Source: Paralvinella palmiformis
Taxonomy: Eukaryota > Annelida > Polychaeta > Terebellida > Alvinellidae
DNA length: 64,000 bases
Assembly (NCBI GenBank): GCA_025642065.1
Contig: JAODUP010000268.1
Location: forward strand, 48,501 to 112,500
Reading direction: 5' to 3'
Every line of letters starts with the position of its first letter. Positions within the stretch are counted from its first letter, which is position 1. Below are positions 35,501 through 47,600 of the stretch, one piece after another. The notes under the pieces were generated by a model. That model saw only the letters and a program-made list of their open reading frames with translations, was not told the origin of the DNA and made no database searches. The translations under genes were made by a program, and so were the position numbers.

Positions 35501-36220
35501 GCCACTATATATGTATGCATGTATGTGCAAAAACCTATTTCAATTTTAAAAAGAGCAAATTTTGCTTGAATATAAGGCACATCCATCTCAAAATGCTAAT
35601 CCAATGATTTTTTTAACTGATTTCAGTGTATCTAATGTGGTTGATGCTACAAAATATGCTTTTAATTAATGCATGCCACATGACAAAAAATTAAGATAAA
35701 CCAAAACTTAAATCTGTTACTTAAATATTATTCCATTTATAAAGATGTTTTGGTTAAATCAGTATTTTTGCATCTCAGTTCTTATAATAATATTTTATAT
35801 TTCCTCAAAGTATTAATGCAATAACAGACAACCATCGGCTTTGATTCAGACAGATATATCCACTTTCTAAAATGTGGTATAGTGCTAGCATAACTGATAT
35901 GACATCAAAAACCACTGCTCTATCACATGCACAGAGCTATGCCACCATAACTGTGTCAATAAATTCCAATAAATCTGTTTGAAAAAATGTTAAGTTAATC
36001 ATATTATAAATAAATTATAATAACTGTCTTGGTATTTATTATAAACTTTACTAATTTTATTCCAAACTGAGGTTCAACTCTAAACTCTTTTCTGCTGGTC
36101 TAGTTATTGTATTGTAACACTAATAGTGATTTGTTTGGGGGGGTGGGGGCTAGAGGAAGACAGCAATAGCTATTCTGGTCCTTCAGTTCACATTGTAGAT
36201 CTATCATAAATGTTTTTGGT

Positions 36221-36400
36221 GATGACGATTTGTGTTTTACGGCCACTTTTGTGCATATGGTAGGCTAAATGGGCCAAGCAACCTCCAAAGGAAATGAAGC
36301 AGTCTAAGATGAAACAACCTTCAGATATGCCTACGCCGGGATTCGAACACGGTGGTAGTGATCTGTAGTCCAACACGCTACCGCTAGACCACGGAGGCAC
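36221..36400 (-). mobile_element. tRNA-derived SINE, family 1, copy e
   Basis: Minus-strand copy with B box GATTCGAA and A box TGGTCTAGCGGTAGCGTG. The 16-bp duplication CATAAATGTTTTTGGT flanks it exactly at 36205-36220 and 36401-36416, the longest in the family here. Confidence 0.93.
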
Positions 36401-36461
36401 CATAAATGTTTTTGGTATTGTAATTGCTTGTATAATTGTTATGTGAACTAAATAAACCTAC

Positions 36462-36637
36462 CTATCAATAATAATGATGAGCTGGAACTTTAGCTGTCAC
36501 AGGGTACTTCCAGGCGAAGACAAATACTATGAAATAGATCTAATGCAATAGGAACAGTCTTAAAAATACAAACTTGCAAAGGACCATTATGATTATCTGC
36601 TAGATATCAATGGTTATGATAGCCATAACAATACCAT
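36462..36637 (-). other. Candidate 5' untranslated exon of GPR143
   Basis: On the minus strand a segment lies between an acceptor-like GTCTTTTAG and a donor GATAG|GTAGGT. In frame with the candidate first exon it reads GIVMAIITIDI, stop, a hydrophobic stretch, stop, and FVFAWKYPVTAKVPAHHYY, stop. The frame is broken by TAG codons, so if it is an exon it is untranslated or carries short upstream frames. It could instead be part of an unknown small gene or pseudogene. Confidence 0.3.
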
Positions 36638-36854
36638 CTAAAAGACTAAATATAAAATTATTATCTTTGATAGTATCATAGACTCTTTGATATATTTATA
36701 TAGATATCTTATTAGTGACACTGTGACTTTATAAAAGTATATAAAAATTTGACGTTTTTTATCACTATGTCTAGATCTAGTTACGATGTGATATTTAATG
36801 AAATTTTAAGACAAGTCTGAAGTCACTTTGACAAATGTCCGAAAGCAAAGGTTC

Positions 36855-36935
36855 TTACTACTACTACTACTAGAGTCTAGATCTAGTAGACTAGATCTAG
36901 ACTAGTACTAGTACTACTAGTACTAGGGAGTAGGG
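36855..36935. repeat. CTAG/CTACTA-rich palindromic tract
   Basis: Dense TCTAGATC, CTAGACTAG and CTAGTACTAG words, similar to the tract at 9240-9365. Confidence 0.75.
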
Positions 36936-37089
36936 TAACTTAGGCTTACTTAGTACTACCGCTTAGCCTTTCTACTTATTTATGAGATGCTAAACAAACT
37001 TAAAATGGTAAACCTGTCCCGTGCCAGAATTCACCTGACAAGAAATATAAACTGGAAATAAATACGACATCCGTGAATAAAATAATCAC

Positions 37090-37130
37090 CTGGTAGCTGA
37101 ACTTCCATGACCTAATGACTATCATGATGT
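37090..37130 (-). other. Candidate first exon upstream of GPR143
   Basis: On the minus strand GGTCATGGAAGTTCAGCTACC is followed by AG|GTGATT. It would read MEVQLP, phase 1, and can splice in phase to 36637. An E-box of MITF/TFE type lies just upstream. No transcript evidence; the link to GPR143 is guesswork. Confidence 0.25.
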
Positions 37131-37147
37131 TTACAATCTAGATCAGA

Positions 37148-37155
37148 TCATGTGA
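37148..37155. promoter_or_regulatory. M-box/CLEAR-like E-box TCATGTGA
   Basis: TCATGTGA is the 8-base site preferred by the MITF/TFE family. Vertebrate GPR143 is a known MITF target. It lies about 3.4 kb upstream of the start codon and directly upstream of the candidate first exon. An 8-mer occurs by chance about once or twice in 64 kb on both strands, so weight comes only from position. Confidence 0.35.
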
Positions 37156-37344
37156 CAAGAAATGGAACATGCCTATATAGATGAGACGAATGAAGTATGC
37201 GATATATTTCTTCCCACCAGACAACTACTAACTAGTCTATATTAGATCTAATACCAACTAACTCTGTGTTTCTTCAACATCGCGGGGTTATAACATATCA
37301 CTATGTACTTCTAACCCAAATTGACATTATACTTCTGAAAGTTC

Positions 37345-37904
37345 TAATAATGTGCTCAACAATGAATTAAAGAAAATGAGTCGATGGTTTAAAGTTAACA
37401 AATTATCTCTGAATATCAATAAAACAATTTACATGTGTTTCCATAACAAGCTATATCTGGATGATTGTAAACTCAAGATTGATGGATAAGAATTCAGTAG
37501 AGTACAAGTTACTAAATTCCTAGAAGTATTGGTTGATGAAAAATTATCATGGTCTAATCATATGTATAATGACGACTTAATTAGTGCTGATGGCTACTTC
37601 GTCTAAGGCTTTATCATTGTTATTATCTGTGTGTTACAAATGTGGGTTGGAACATATTAAATACAATAATACAAAAAGTAACGTTATGATATTTAGTTGT
37701 AAAAGATTTAACGATATACATATGTCGAACATTGTGCTAAATGATGAAACATTACCAAGGTTTAGTAAGTGTAAATATCTTGGGCATATTACCAAAGAAC
37801 AGCTCAGTGACAATAATGATATGTCTAGAATTTATCCCAGGGTAATATGCCTTAATCCGAACGGTTTACATGTTTACAGAATCTGTAAAATTTACTTTAT
37901 TTAA
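37345..37904 (+). mobile_element. Non-LTR retrotransposon fragments (RT thumb region)
   Basis: Two pieces of similar type lie in tandem: NNELKKMSRWFKVNKLSLNI (about 37353) followed by NKTIYMCFHNK and WSNHM, then NTKSNVMIFSCKRFNDIH (about 37661) and SKCKYLGHI. Both match the usual post-YADD region of LINE reverse transcriptases. They come from two different copies or families, joined here. Stops are present. Confidence 0.65.
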
Positions 37905-38448
37905 ATCCTACTGTACTTTATTATATGCATCCTAGCTGTGGTAAATAGTAATTAGTCATACTTTAGTTTACCTTTTTATATGGATGTAATTTTCCAGAAT
38001 AAATTTAGTTATTGAATTGAATTGAAATTGAAAAATAATAATAATAATGGCCGAAATTGCAGTTATTTTACCTGGCTGGGCAAATAGGGTACAGTTGGTC
38101 TTCAGTGATGCAAATTGTTATTTCATCTTTGATTTTAGCTTCTCATTGGGAGTTTTAGAGTGGAAATTTGTTCTTTTTCACAATATCACTAAGGTGCTTG
38201 TTTGCTGGATTTTCAGTCATTCTGCCACAAAGCTACGATATTTGACAATTTTATTTTGAACAGCGGGGTATTGTTCATGGTGTTTGTGGGATTTCTCTCT
38301 ATGACTGGCTGCTTGGAAGCCCTTTTTAAATTGAAATTCGACACGTGATATCTCCGGCCCCGCAATCATCCACCTTTCAAGGGCCTGTAGATTCTCAGTC
38401 AACCCAATTGTGTCACCATCACATTTAATTAATTCATTTACCTATTTA

Positions 38449-38520
38449 AGACACTGGTTGAGATTCGAACTCGGGTCTTAGTGACCTATGGTCGAACGCG
38501 CTACCAGTTAGACTACAATG
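38449..38520 (-). mobile_element. tRNA-like SINE head
   Basis: On the minus strand, TTGTAGTCTAACTGGTAGCG (A-box-like) and GAGTTCGAATCTC (B box) are correctly spaced. The acceptor ends do not pair well, so it is a SINE head rather than a tRNA gene. Confidence 0.5.
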
Positions 38521-38576
38521 TTAAATATTCATATTAATTATATAACAAAAACATATAAAACATTATATACTACCAT

Positions 38577-41320
38577 GTTTTTATTGTTGTCATTACAAAA
38601 TAATTTTTTCCCATGTCGGTCATCTTGAAAATCAATATAATATTAATCGGACAATATTGAATATCGCATAAATGGAATTCTTAACCCTGAAAATGTTAAG
38701 TTAGACATCAACATCATGTTTCTGTGTTGCTTACAAGCCGAGATATGACGAATATCATATTTTGAAGGTGCCCATTTTGAAAATCAAGATGGCGGCCGGT
38801 TACAATGGTGATGGCCATGGACACCTAGGCTTATATAAATCTACACATGTTAAGCTATTTGTATGCGAAATTTCATGGTTTTGTCAAATTTTGCACGATA
38901 CCACATCTGCACCAAAGTTGGGATAATGGTAATTGATAATCCTAATCGATTACTTTGGTACTTTATTCATCTGTTTTTGTGTGCCTTTCATGACCATAAC
39001 AAAATCAACTTTTGTTATAATCCGTTCACCAAAGAAATCAACAGTCATCAGGGGTTTATTGGGCGATATACTTAGTATGAGCTACAGGTTAATGCATTGC
39101 GAGATACCGATACTGATTACAGAACCAGTTTAATTGTAACTAATACCTTTCATGACACCAGGCTTCAGCGTTTGGTTAGGACCACAATACCACTTGTTTG
39201 TACCAAAAGGTTGTTAGTTGTCATACTGTGTTTGTGGCTTGATACCTGTTAAATATAAATTTCAAGCTATTAAACATCTCACAAATGAGATAGCGTCGAG
39301 TTAAATAGCATCTCCTTCCAATAAGGCAGCCGGATTGAACTAATTATTACCCAAGATGCCTAAGAATGGTGCCAACCTGATTGTGTATCAATTAACTTGT
39401 ATTCTAAATTTGTCTATTATATCTCGCGAATTGACAAATGATTATACAAGGAAGATTATAGTATCATATTAATGTAACTTTAAGCAAGCTTTGGCATATC
39501 CTAAATTTACCATAGAAATTGGAACATATAAGCCTCAATTCGTGTTACATTTTCCAAACCGGCAATTGTTACTTTGGTGCCACAATGATGAATACTTCGA
39601 CCTTTACACTTCCTAATATGCATTAATGATAACATGCCCGTAATTGCAAACAAATTACCTTTGTATAGATGTTCTCAGCGTTCATAGTTTTTGGTAATAA
39701 TACTATAGAATATCAGAGTAGCCTTTACACAAAATATAAATGAATCATCGAGGGAAAATGGAATCAATCCTTTATACTTCTAAAAGTAACTCTCGGCAAA
39801 CAGCTTTATCCAGGTCCGTGTGCTGATGGCAAGTCATATTTATATCAATTATCTAAAGGTCAAATTTGTTCAATCCATTATTAGAGGATGCATAGCTGAA
39901 AATATGAAATTTCTGTATATGCAAACAAGGCGTGTCAACACGAAAACGTCTAACACTGGTCCTTATATCATGTCATTTCCGCTGTGACTACGCTTCTTGT
40001 TATTTTGAGACAATCAAATGAACGAGTTAGAAGTCACACTGGTAATGATGAGTACAGATTGTTTCACCTGATACCAATAGATATGTGTGTTAAAAACTCA
40101 AATTAAAGCTGGTTCATAATATTAGTAATAACAAGGCTTTCTGGTTAACTTTTTAAATCTTACAACAGCCAAATACGAAATTTAATACTATCTCTCTAGC
40201 TACTCTATTTTAAACTAAAATATAAGAACGATGGCTTGGAATAAAATCCCTGTAATATTAAAGTTGCTAAGAGTCAGTAAAACTTCAGATGTCTAGTCTG
40301 AGAATTTATATTTAACCTTCTGAACAATCAGGAAACAAGATCTTTTATTTTTATAAATGCTTTATACAACTTATTTATTTTATGTTTTAATGAGCTGTTA
40401 TTTTAGGATTTACTCAATATCGACATATTTCCTAGTATCACTCCTAAAATTCATATTGCTGGTCCTAGAGTTGAGGTTTGTGTTTCAAATTATCTTCAAT
40501 TATATGGTGTTATATCTGTTGCTAGGAGCCGGCTAAAGTGTTTAAAATGTGAATACTACATTTAATTTATTGTAATAGATAAAGTAGACAAAACACCTGA
40601 ATAAACCTCTGATGACAGATTTCCTTGAATATAGTGTTTAATGAATAATAAACACATATGTAAGTTATATATATAATAATTGTTAATAATAAATCTGTAT
40701 AAATGTGGGTTTTTCTAAATATTTTAAGTATGATATTGTCATTATGTACTTCAGTATCTGAGACCTTTGATTCGATGGATTTCATTGATACCTTTGCATT
40801 TATTGAACAGAGTTGACTACGAGATGCGAACAATATGTCAGTATCTACATTGTTCTACCTTTAAAGGAGCAACAGTCGCTTTGCTACCATCATGACTGTA
40901 AGCCGAACTCCGGATCACTCTCGCCATCTCGGTGTCGGTGATTAGTGACCCTTTTACATTGATAGGAAGATTTCTGAGAACATTCATATTGTATAGATGT
41001 TTTATATGAAGCCTTCTTGGTGTACATAATTAGAGTCTTCATATAACAGTTTCTGATCACTTTTATTATTGTTAGGGATAAGCTCCATTTGTAGATTGAT
41101 GTAGGAGATTTGTAAGCTCTATATTTGTAACTTGACCGATATCAGAATGTATCATTTATAGCAGTCAGTGAAGTAATGATGGACACAAAATGAGTTCAGT
41201 TTTATAGGTAACATTGGAACCATGAATTACAATTATAATAGGATGGGGTTCCCTTTTAACAATTAAAACTGGGCTATTTAAACTAATGGTTTCGTTCTTA
41301 TTTCGCTGCTCGGTCTCAAT
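38577..41320. other. Non-coding, repeat-like region
   Basis: No gene recognised. Phrases such as ATCTTGAAAATCAATATAA and ATTTTGAAAATCAAGATGGC recur at 38.6-38.8 kb, which looks like the inside of an old non-coding mobile element. The remainder (39-41.3 kb) is AT-rich without identifiable features. Confidence 0.4.
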
Positions 41321-42290
41321 GTGTATCTGTTGAAGAGGCTTTATCTGAAGTTCTGTGTTCGCTGTTCTGGGTGCCACAGGAAACAGTCCTGGGACAGAAA
41401 ACTCTTTATCTTCTATATTATGCCTTTGTCCAGGATAGCACAAAGATATAGAATACAGATACATATGTATGCAGATGATACTCAACTATATGTGTCGTAT
41501 GATGTCACTGACATGGAACAGAGACAAGAAGTTACTGAGCGTCTAGAAAATTGCATTAGTGACATACAGTCCTGGATGGTCACAAATAAACTACAACTAA
41601 ACATCAACAAAACAGAGTTACTTGTGTCATCCTATTTCAGAAAGCACTCTAGTGACTTTCAACTTCAAATTGATAATAATTGGATCTCACCTAGGATCTT
41701 GGTGTACTCCTCCACCAATATCTGAACATGGAGACTCATGTCATTAGTATCTGCAAGACGTCCTATTTTCACATACGGAGCATTGGGAGCTTAAAGTCCA
41801 TACTTACCCATGATGCACTTATCACTGTGGTCCATCCCTTTATTATACATCACGGTTATATTATTATTATAATTCCCTTCTTCTCCGCGTGTTTGATAAA
41901 TTGGTCCATCGGTTGCAACGGATTCAAAACATCGCCGCCAGGATAGTCACAGGGTGTCGGAAATATGATCACATCACTCCGATACTGAAGGAGCTTCACT
42001 GGCTTGGAATAATAAACGGATTCGATTCAAGACACCCATGATCACACACAAGACATTAAATGGCCAAGCACCGATATAATTGCTTCATGAGAAGGCTAAG
42101 ACTCGAACACTAAGATCGTCTGGTGAACTGATTCTTGTCGTACCTAAATACAAACTTCAAACATATGGACTGAATGCCTTTAGTGTTGCTGCGCTAACAC
42201 TGTGGAATAAGTTGCCTAGTCATATTAGAAATTCTAAGTCACTGAATGTTAAAAAAACATGTATTAGTAACCTTTAAATTTAGTGCTTCA
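41321..42290 (+). mobile_element. CR1/L2-like non-LTR retrotransposon, 3' half
   Basis: Starts within RT near the VPQ-x-x-VLG box (about 41370, one frame) and shifts frame to carry YADDTQLY (41468), the polymerase active-site box. It continues through SWMVTNKLQLNINKTELL, the HITPILKELHWLGI region, and in another frame YGLNAFSVAALTLWNKLPSH (about 42164-42223). It ends directly at an AT microsatellite (42291), as CR1/L2 elements often end in short tandem repeats. At least three frame changes make it inactive. Confidence 0.8.

Positions 42291-42361
<71 letters not shown>
42291..42361. repeat. (AT)n microsatellite at element 3' end
   Basis: About 35 AT units directly after the CR1/L2-like element. 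Confidence 0.95.
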
Positions 42362-42365
<4 letters not shown>

Positions 42366-42601
42366 GTGTGAATGTATATGAATGGGTCTGTTTGGTTACA
42401 CGTACAGTGTATATTGAAGTCGAGTCCCCCCTATGCTTTCTCTTGTGACCGGTCTGGATTTTTGACCCACCGACCTTTGTGACGGCTATTGGCCGGACAC
42501 CTGGATAGCGTCTTTAACATGTCTCTTAGGTCCCCTTCTTTTGTAGATAAAAGAGAAAGCCCGTGTTTTATGATTGGTTGATTGGCAGAACAGCAGCCGT
42601 C

Positions 42602-42730
42602 GAGCCATGACGACGCAGTTAGATAGATCGTAGGACTTGTAGCCGAAGAGTCGCGTTTTCGAGACCCCATGAACTGCAATGCCGTCATGTGGCGACTGAT
42701 TTACTCATCCATAAAAATGAGTACCCACAG
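42602..42730 (+). mobile_element. Possible tRNA-derived SINE
   Basis: CGACGCAGTTAGATAGATCG and GTTTTCGAGACC are spaced like degenerate A and B boxes. After them ACTCATCCATAAAAATGAGT forms a small hairpin. No flanking duplication was identified. Confidence 0.4.
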
Positions 42731-42835
42731 GATGTGATGGCTATGTGTTTGAGTAACGTTTTGCGCCTATAATGGCAGTATGCGTTGTATGCTCCCTTAG
42801 GAGTTGAGATGTGTGCTGGGTAGAAACAGGTATGA

Positions 42836-42955
42836 GTCAGTTAAGTTAAAATCATTAACCATGTGTCTGATGTATTTGTCAGTTAAGTTAAGATGACCAA
42901 CCCTGTGTCTCGTGTGTTTTTCAGTTAAGCTAAGTTCATCAACCATGTGCTTCTC
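42836..42955. repeat. About 50-bp tandem repeat, 2.5 copies
   Basis: Three imperfect copies of TCAGTTAAGTTAA...AACCATGTGTCT are arranged head to tail. Confidence 0.75.
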
Positions 42956-44419
42956 GGTATATTACTTGTTACTTGTTACTTAAATCATGCGCAGACTTCG
43001 TTTTAATTATTGTATGTAAGTGTAAATAGACAACAATAATAATTTGATTAGCTCTCACGATGTCAAGTATCGTCGTGTCTGAAGTATTATCATCCCAGAG
43101 TCAGTTAATCCAAAGTACGGTAGTATCACAACATCAAATTGATGAAGATGATCCTTGAGCGTGTAGAAGATGAATGATCCAGATAAACAATGACTAAAAG
43201 CACAGAATAAAGGTAATACTAGAGAAGGTTAGGACAACTGATAAAACACAAGAATATCTTCATAGTTTGAAATAATGGAATTGTCACGTTGATCATAAAA
43301 CATAATCTAAAATGCGCTATTAAATTTAGTTAATTAAGTTGACCTGGTACATCCTCTGTACTGGTTTTAAGACACCGAGGAATATTTCTGCTTTGTGATA
43401 GGACAGTTTGGTATCTCTATTAAATGGAGCATCTGATTGTAACATCAACCACAGACAGCTAGATCAACTGGTATCTGGTAGTGTAATACGGAGCCTATAT
43501 GAAATATAATTGCTATTAATTTGAAGAACAAATATTTACATTATTTTTGGTAGATAAAAATGCGCGATATAGCGTAAACTATACAGTGCAAATGACAAAA
43601 ACTGATAAAACAGGTAGCCACTATAGTGGCATCACTTATCACAGACAGAAGATATAAGACAAGGACAATAGGATCAGTAATAACCAATATATATACACTG
43701 GGTGGGGCTCAGCTACCAAACCTTCACTCATTAATTATTAGTTTAAAATGAGCTCGTTGAGGCTTAATAGCTATATCACTATGTATACTATCTCATTGGG
43801 CACACTACTTCGAAAAACACACAACCTCGGGGGGTGGGGGATTATTACACCTTCCCCAGGTATACTACATTAACAGGAACGTCATCTTATCCAGTATATA
43901 GCCGCCTGATGGTATATTACCTCCAATAGGCACACTACCTCCAGTTGGCACACTACATCCAGTAGGCAATCTGTTTACAATGTTGATATTGTCTATTTAC
44001 GAATTAAACATATTTCAATATCTAGAATACAAAGATAAATATTACTTGATTACGTTTGGTTTTACTATTATTCCTGTTGTTGTTGTTGTTGTTGTTGTTG
44101 AGATTGTTGTCGATGTTATTATTATGTTTAGGTCTATTTTGATATATTTTGTAACAAAGCCAGAAACAAACTATCATTGTTGATTATTATCAATAAGTTG
44201 GTGTTCGTTGAGCCACGACATAAGAACTGTGTTTTTGGAAGAAATATTAACATTCAATCTGGATTATAAATCTTATGGTAACAATTAACAACAGATACTT
44301 CAATCCTTTAATAACCCTTTTGTTTGGCAAACTTAGCACCTCTGGACGAAGGACTACTCTAAAGAAATTATATATTCCGGCTATTGGTCTTTATTGGTGT
44401 CACACACATGGACGCGTAC

Positions 44420-44421
44420 GC

Positions 44422-44446
<25 letters not shown>
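44420..44446. repeat. (CA)n microsatellite
   Basis: About 13 CA units with one interruption. Confidence 0.9.
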
Positions 44447-44453
<7 letters not shown>

Positions 44454-45000
44454 ATATAGATAGCACACAAAGGTTCAGTCAGCTCCCTTCAATTTTAAGT
44501 CCTTTTCAGCTGATGTCCAAATACGGATTTCACATATTACAAACTAATTTTATTGTCTTGTCATTATCAGTGTCTCCATCGAAATTCTTCCTCGTTATCT
44601 TTGGTAACTCATCTAATATTTGAAAAAAACATTTGAAAATATTGGCAACCTGACTCTTTCTGGTGTTGATCATTCATTATTGATAATAACTAGCTACCTT
44701 AATACAAACACTGCATAGATTATCAAAAGTAAAGGTAACATTAGACTTCTCTACGACATGTTACAATCATCTATAAAACATGATGAGAAAATGATGATGT
44801 AGATGATTATCGGCATTTTTAATGATTGAAATGATTATATTAATCATGATGACGATGATAATAATTATTATTATTATCATCATAATCATCATCATCAATA
44901 TCATGGTCAGTTATTCCATAATCTACATTTCACGTGATATTAATACTGCTATAACTAGTTGAAATCTATAAGTCAGGTATACAAATATATGTCCAATTGT

Positions 45001-45012
45001 ACACACACACAT

Positions 45013-45080
<68 letters not shown>
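45001..45080. repeat. (CA)n-(TA)n compound microsatellite
   Basis: About 15 CA units pass into about 23 TA units. Confidence 0.95.
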
Positions 45081-45082
<2 letters not shown>

Positions 45083-45601
45083 CATCTACTCTTAGAACAG
45101 ATGTTAGTAAAGACACACATTTAATCACAAATACATGTTAACATATAATTGCCATTCTCCAACCCGTCACCTCGAAAGAAATACCTTCACGCGCCAACTT
45201 GTGAAGATGATCTTGGCTATTTAATCACTGTCTTACATTATATTCAATAAATTCAAGTATAATTAACACATTTTCACATGACTACTACAAGAGTGGTTCC
45301 GAGGTTGGTGAGATTACGGGTTCGTTTTGATATGTCATAGTAACTAGTGGTAACAATAGCAAACCTCACGACTAGTAAACACATAGAGTTGTACATATAT
45401 GGCGACTATATAAACATGATAACACATAAAGACATTATTTACATTGGTATAAACAACAGCCTACAATCCTATAATATCAGTCAGGTATCAAAGACATTGT
45501 AAAATATTGCGTTGGCTTTATTGAAGTGACGTATCTCGGCATACACACACAGGTATTTATTTATGTGTGTGATTCTGCCTTATGAATATATAAGTAATTT
45601 A

Positions 45602-45603
45602 TA

Positions 45604-45660
<57 letters not shown>
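45602..45660. repeat. (AT)n microsatellite
   Basis: About 28 AT units. Confidence 0.95.
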
Positions 45661-45662
<2 letters not shown>

Positions 45663-46037
45663 TCACCTGATTGAATTGAAGCAAGTCATTACCTATTTCT
45701 GATAAACATTCCTAATGGCGGATATACGATAGTATCATTTAAAACATACACGCTGCACATGAGTCAATGAAAATAGATTTCTTTACAGAATGGATAATAA
45801 CCCGAGACCGCTGGTAATATAATAAATAATACTATTAACATCAAAACATAACTCACTGATCAAACAAATAAATACAACTTTGCGAGAAAAACTAAAAACA
45901 CACCGAAATAACCTTAACAGGGAAGAAATACAGACGTGTTTTTGAAACTATATATAATATTATATTTACATGATAACAAATAAGTTTAACATGATGGTTA
46001 AGGAATGCTGAGTTATTTACACAAATATAGGTATAAC

Positions 46038-46039
<2 letters not shown>

Positions 46040-46077
<38 letters not shown>
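46040..46077. repeat. (AT)n microsatellite
   Basis: About 18 AT units, 0.5 kb beyond the distal receptor stop codon. Confidence 0.95.
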
Positions 46078-46080
<3 letters not shown>

Positions 46081-46583
46081 TTGTACACGAATAGGCCGAC
46101 CTTAAATGTTAAACAATGACAAACATCGGGTAATATTAAATTTTTCCGACTTGTTTTAAACTGACTTTTATAACATACTACTTTTTGTTGCTATTATTGT
46201 TGTTGTTGTTGTTTATATTATCTTTTGTTGTTGTTGTTATTTTTGTTCCATTCCAATGAATTTGGATCAAGGAATATTAACTCAGGAAACGGCAAATATT
46301 GTCAACTAATCAGTCTATTATTGAATAGGTGTGCGTGCGTGCGTGTATATGTGTGTGTATGCGTATGTGTGTTTGCATTTATGCATAAATATTCTAAAAT
46401 ATTGATGAGTTTAAACACATACTAACATCTGCGCACACAGATGCTAGTAGCTGACAACAGAGTACGCGTGCTAATGTTTGTGTAGGTAATATTTCGCATG
46501 TGTCCGTATGTGATCAAACTAATCTCTTTTACAACAACAAACCATCGAACACCAATCATCGGATGAGCCTTCGATGATAATAT

Positions 46584-47030
46584 TCATGATCTAAGCATAT
46601 TCAACATATTAGGAGCAGAGAAGAAAATAGCCAAAGTAGTGACCGTCAGATAGATGCTGAATATCCAGAAACAGAGACGATCTATAGCCATAGCAGCAAA
46701 TTTCCAATCGTTTGTCTCATCAGCGGCTTCGTTATCTTCTTTTATCTTATGAGTGATGAAGCGCAGCTCGCCGAGGATAGCCAGCAGCTCGTTCCGGATG
46801 TTGACGAATCCTCCTTCCTCAAACTTGACGGAGCGCAACGGAGGAAAGTTATTCATGGGGATGGCGTTATCGACATCTTTGATGTTAGATATGAGACTCA
46901 TAGAGGGCGGACTCTTAGCTTCCAAATCTCGCATCTTCGCTTTACGCAGCAGAAACTGACGAGAGAGGTCACGACCCGGCCTAGACATGCGCAGCATCCA
47001 TGGTAGCCACTCGCAGAGGGCACATCGTAC
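46584..47030 (-). CDS. nAChR distal cassette, terminal exon: M3-M4 loop, M4, stop
   Basis: Acceptor CATTTCAG, phase 0, 148 codons and TGA. It starts [20 protein letters not shown], continues through an intracellular loop with the conserved helix before M4 ([20 protein letters not shown]) and M4 ([20 protein letters not shown]), and ends [11 protein letters not shown]. Intact, with no stop or frameshift. It lacks the Thr-rich insert of the proximal copy. Confidence 0.92.
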   Translation of the reverse strand, partial: VRCALCEWLPWMLRMSRPGRDLSRQFLLRKAKMRDLEAKSPPSMSLISNIKDVDNAIPMNNFPPLRSVKFEEGGFVNIRNELLAILGELRFITHKIKEDNEAADETNDWKFAAMAIDRLCFWIFSIYLTVTTLAIFFSAPNMLNMLRS

Positions 47031-47552
47031 CTGAAATGACATGAAGATTTACTTACGGCTGCTCATTCTTATGGAAACATTTGGGATGGTCTGACCAAAA
47101 TACCTATTTCAATGATTTTGTGGTAAATTTCGGCACACATTATTAGAAGTATAACTCTGTATATAATATATAACAAATTATGACACAGTCATAACAAAAG
47201 ATATCTGAATAATAAAATCAATATCCCGCCCCCTCCTCATCAACGACCAAACAGATACTGACAGATGTATGGAGCAAATCCCGATTTCGTATTGTACGGT
47301 CGTATAATACAAATAATTTCCGTCAGGACGAAAGGAAATTAAAAATTAGAAAATAAAAATAGTTATTATGGTGATAAATCTACTTTGACAGAAATAACTA
47401 ATTATGAAGTCTCTGATGTATCCATTTAATAACTGACCAGGAAATAGCTACAGGTACAGCTCAGTATATTCATTCTATCCTAACTAATTGATACAATTTA
47501 GGAAATTATTGAAATAATAATCTATTATATAATAATAATAATAATATATATT

Positions 47553-47600
<48 letters not shown>

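Larger units (their letters stand above)
42956..46583. other. AT-rich region downstream of the nicotinic receptor gene
   Basis: No coding sequence recognised. It holds a 19-bp triplet repeat (CACACTACCTCCAGT type, 43917-43972), GTT runs (44080-44100 and 46197-46240) and the AC/AT microsatellites listed separately. It probably includes the 3' UTR of the distal receptor cassette just below 46584. Confidence 0.45.

Noticed and set aside
38217..38402. 61-codon minus-strand frame
   Set aside because: Somewhat protein-like, but the flanks are repeats and no family was recognised; not reported as a gene.
42431..42688. 85-codon minus-strand frame
   Set aside because: Overlaps a SINE-like segment in antisense and resembles no protein.
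46749..47006. Plus-strand open frames of 68 and 85 codons
   Set aside because: Antisense shadows of the nAChR distal terminal exon.
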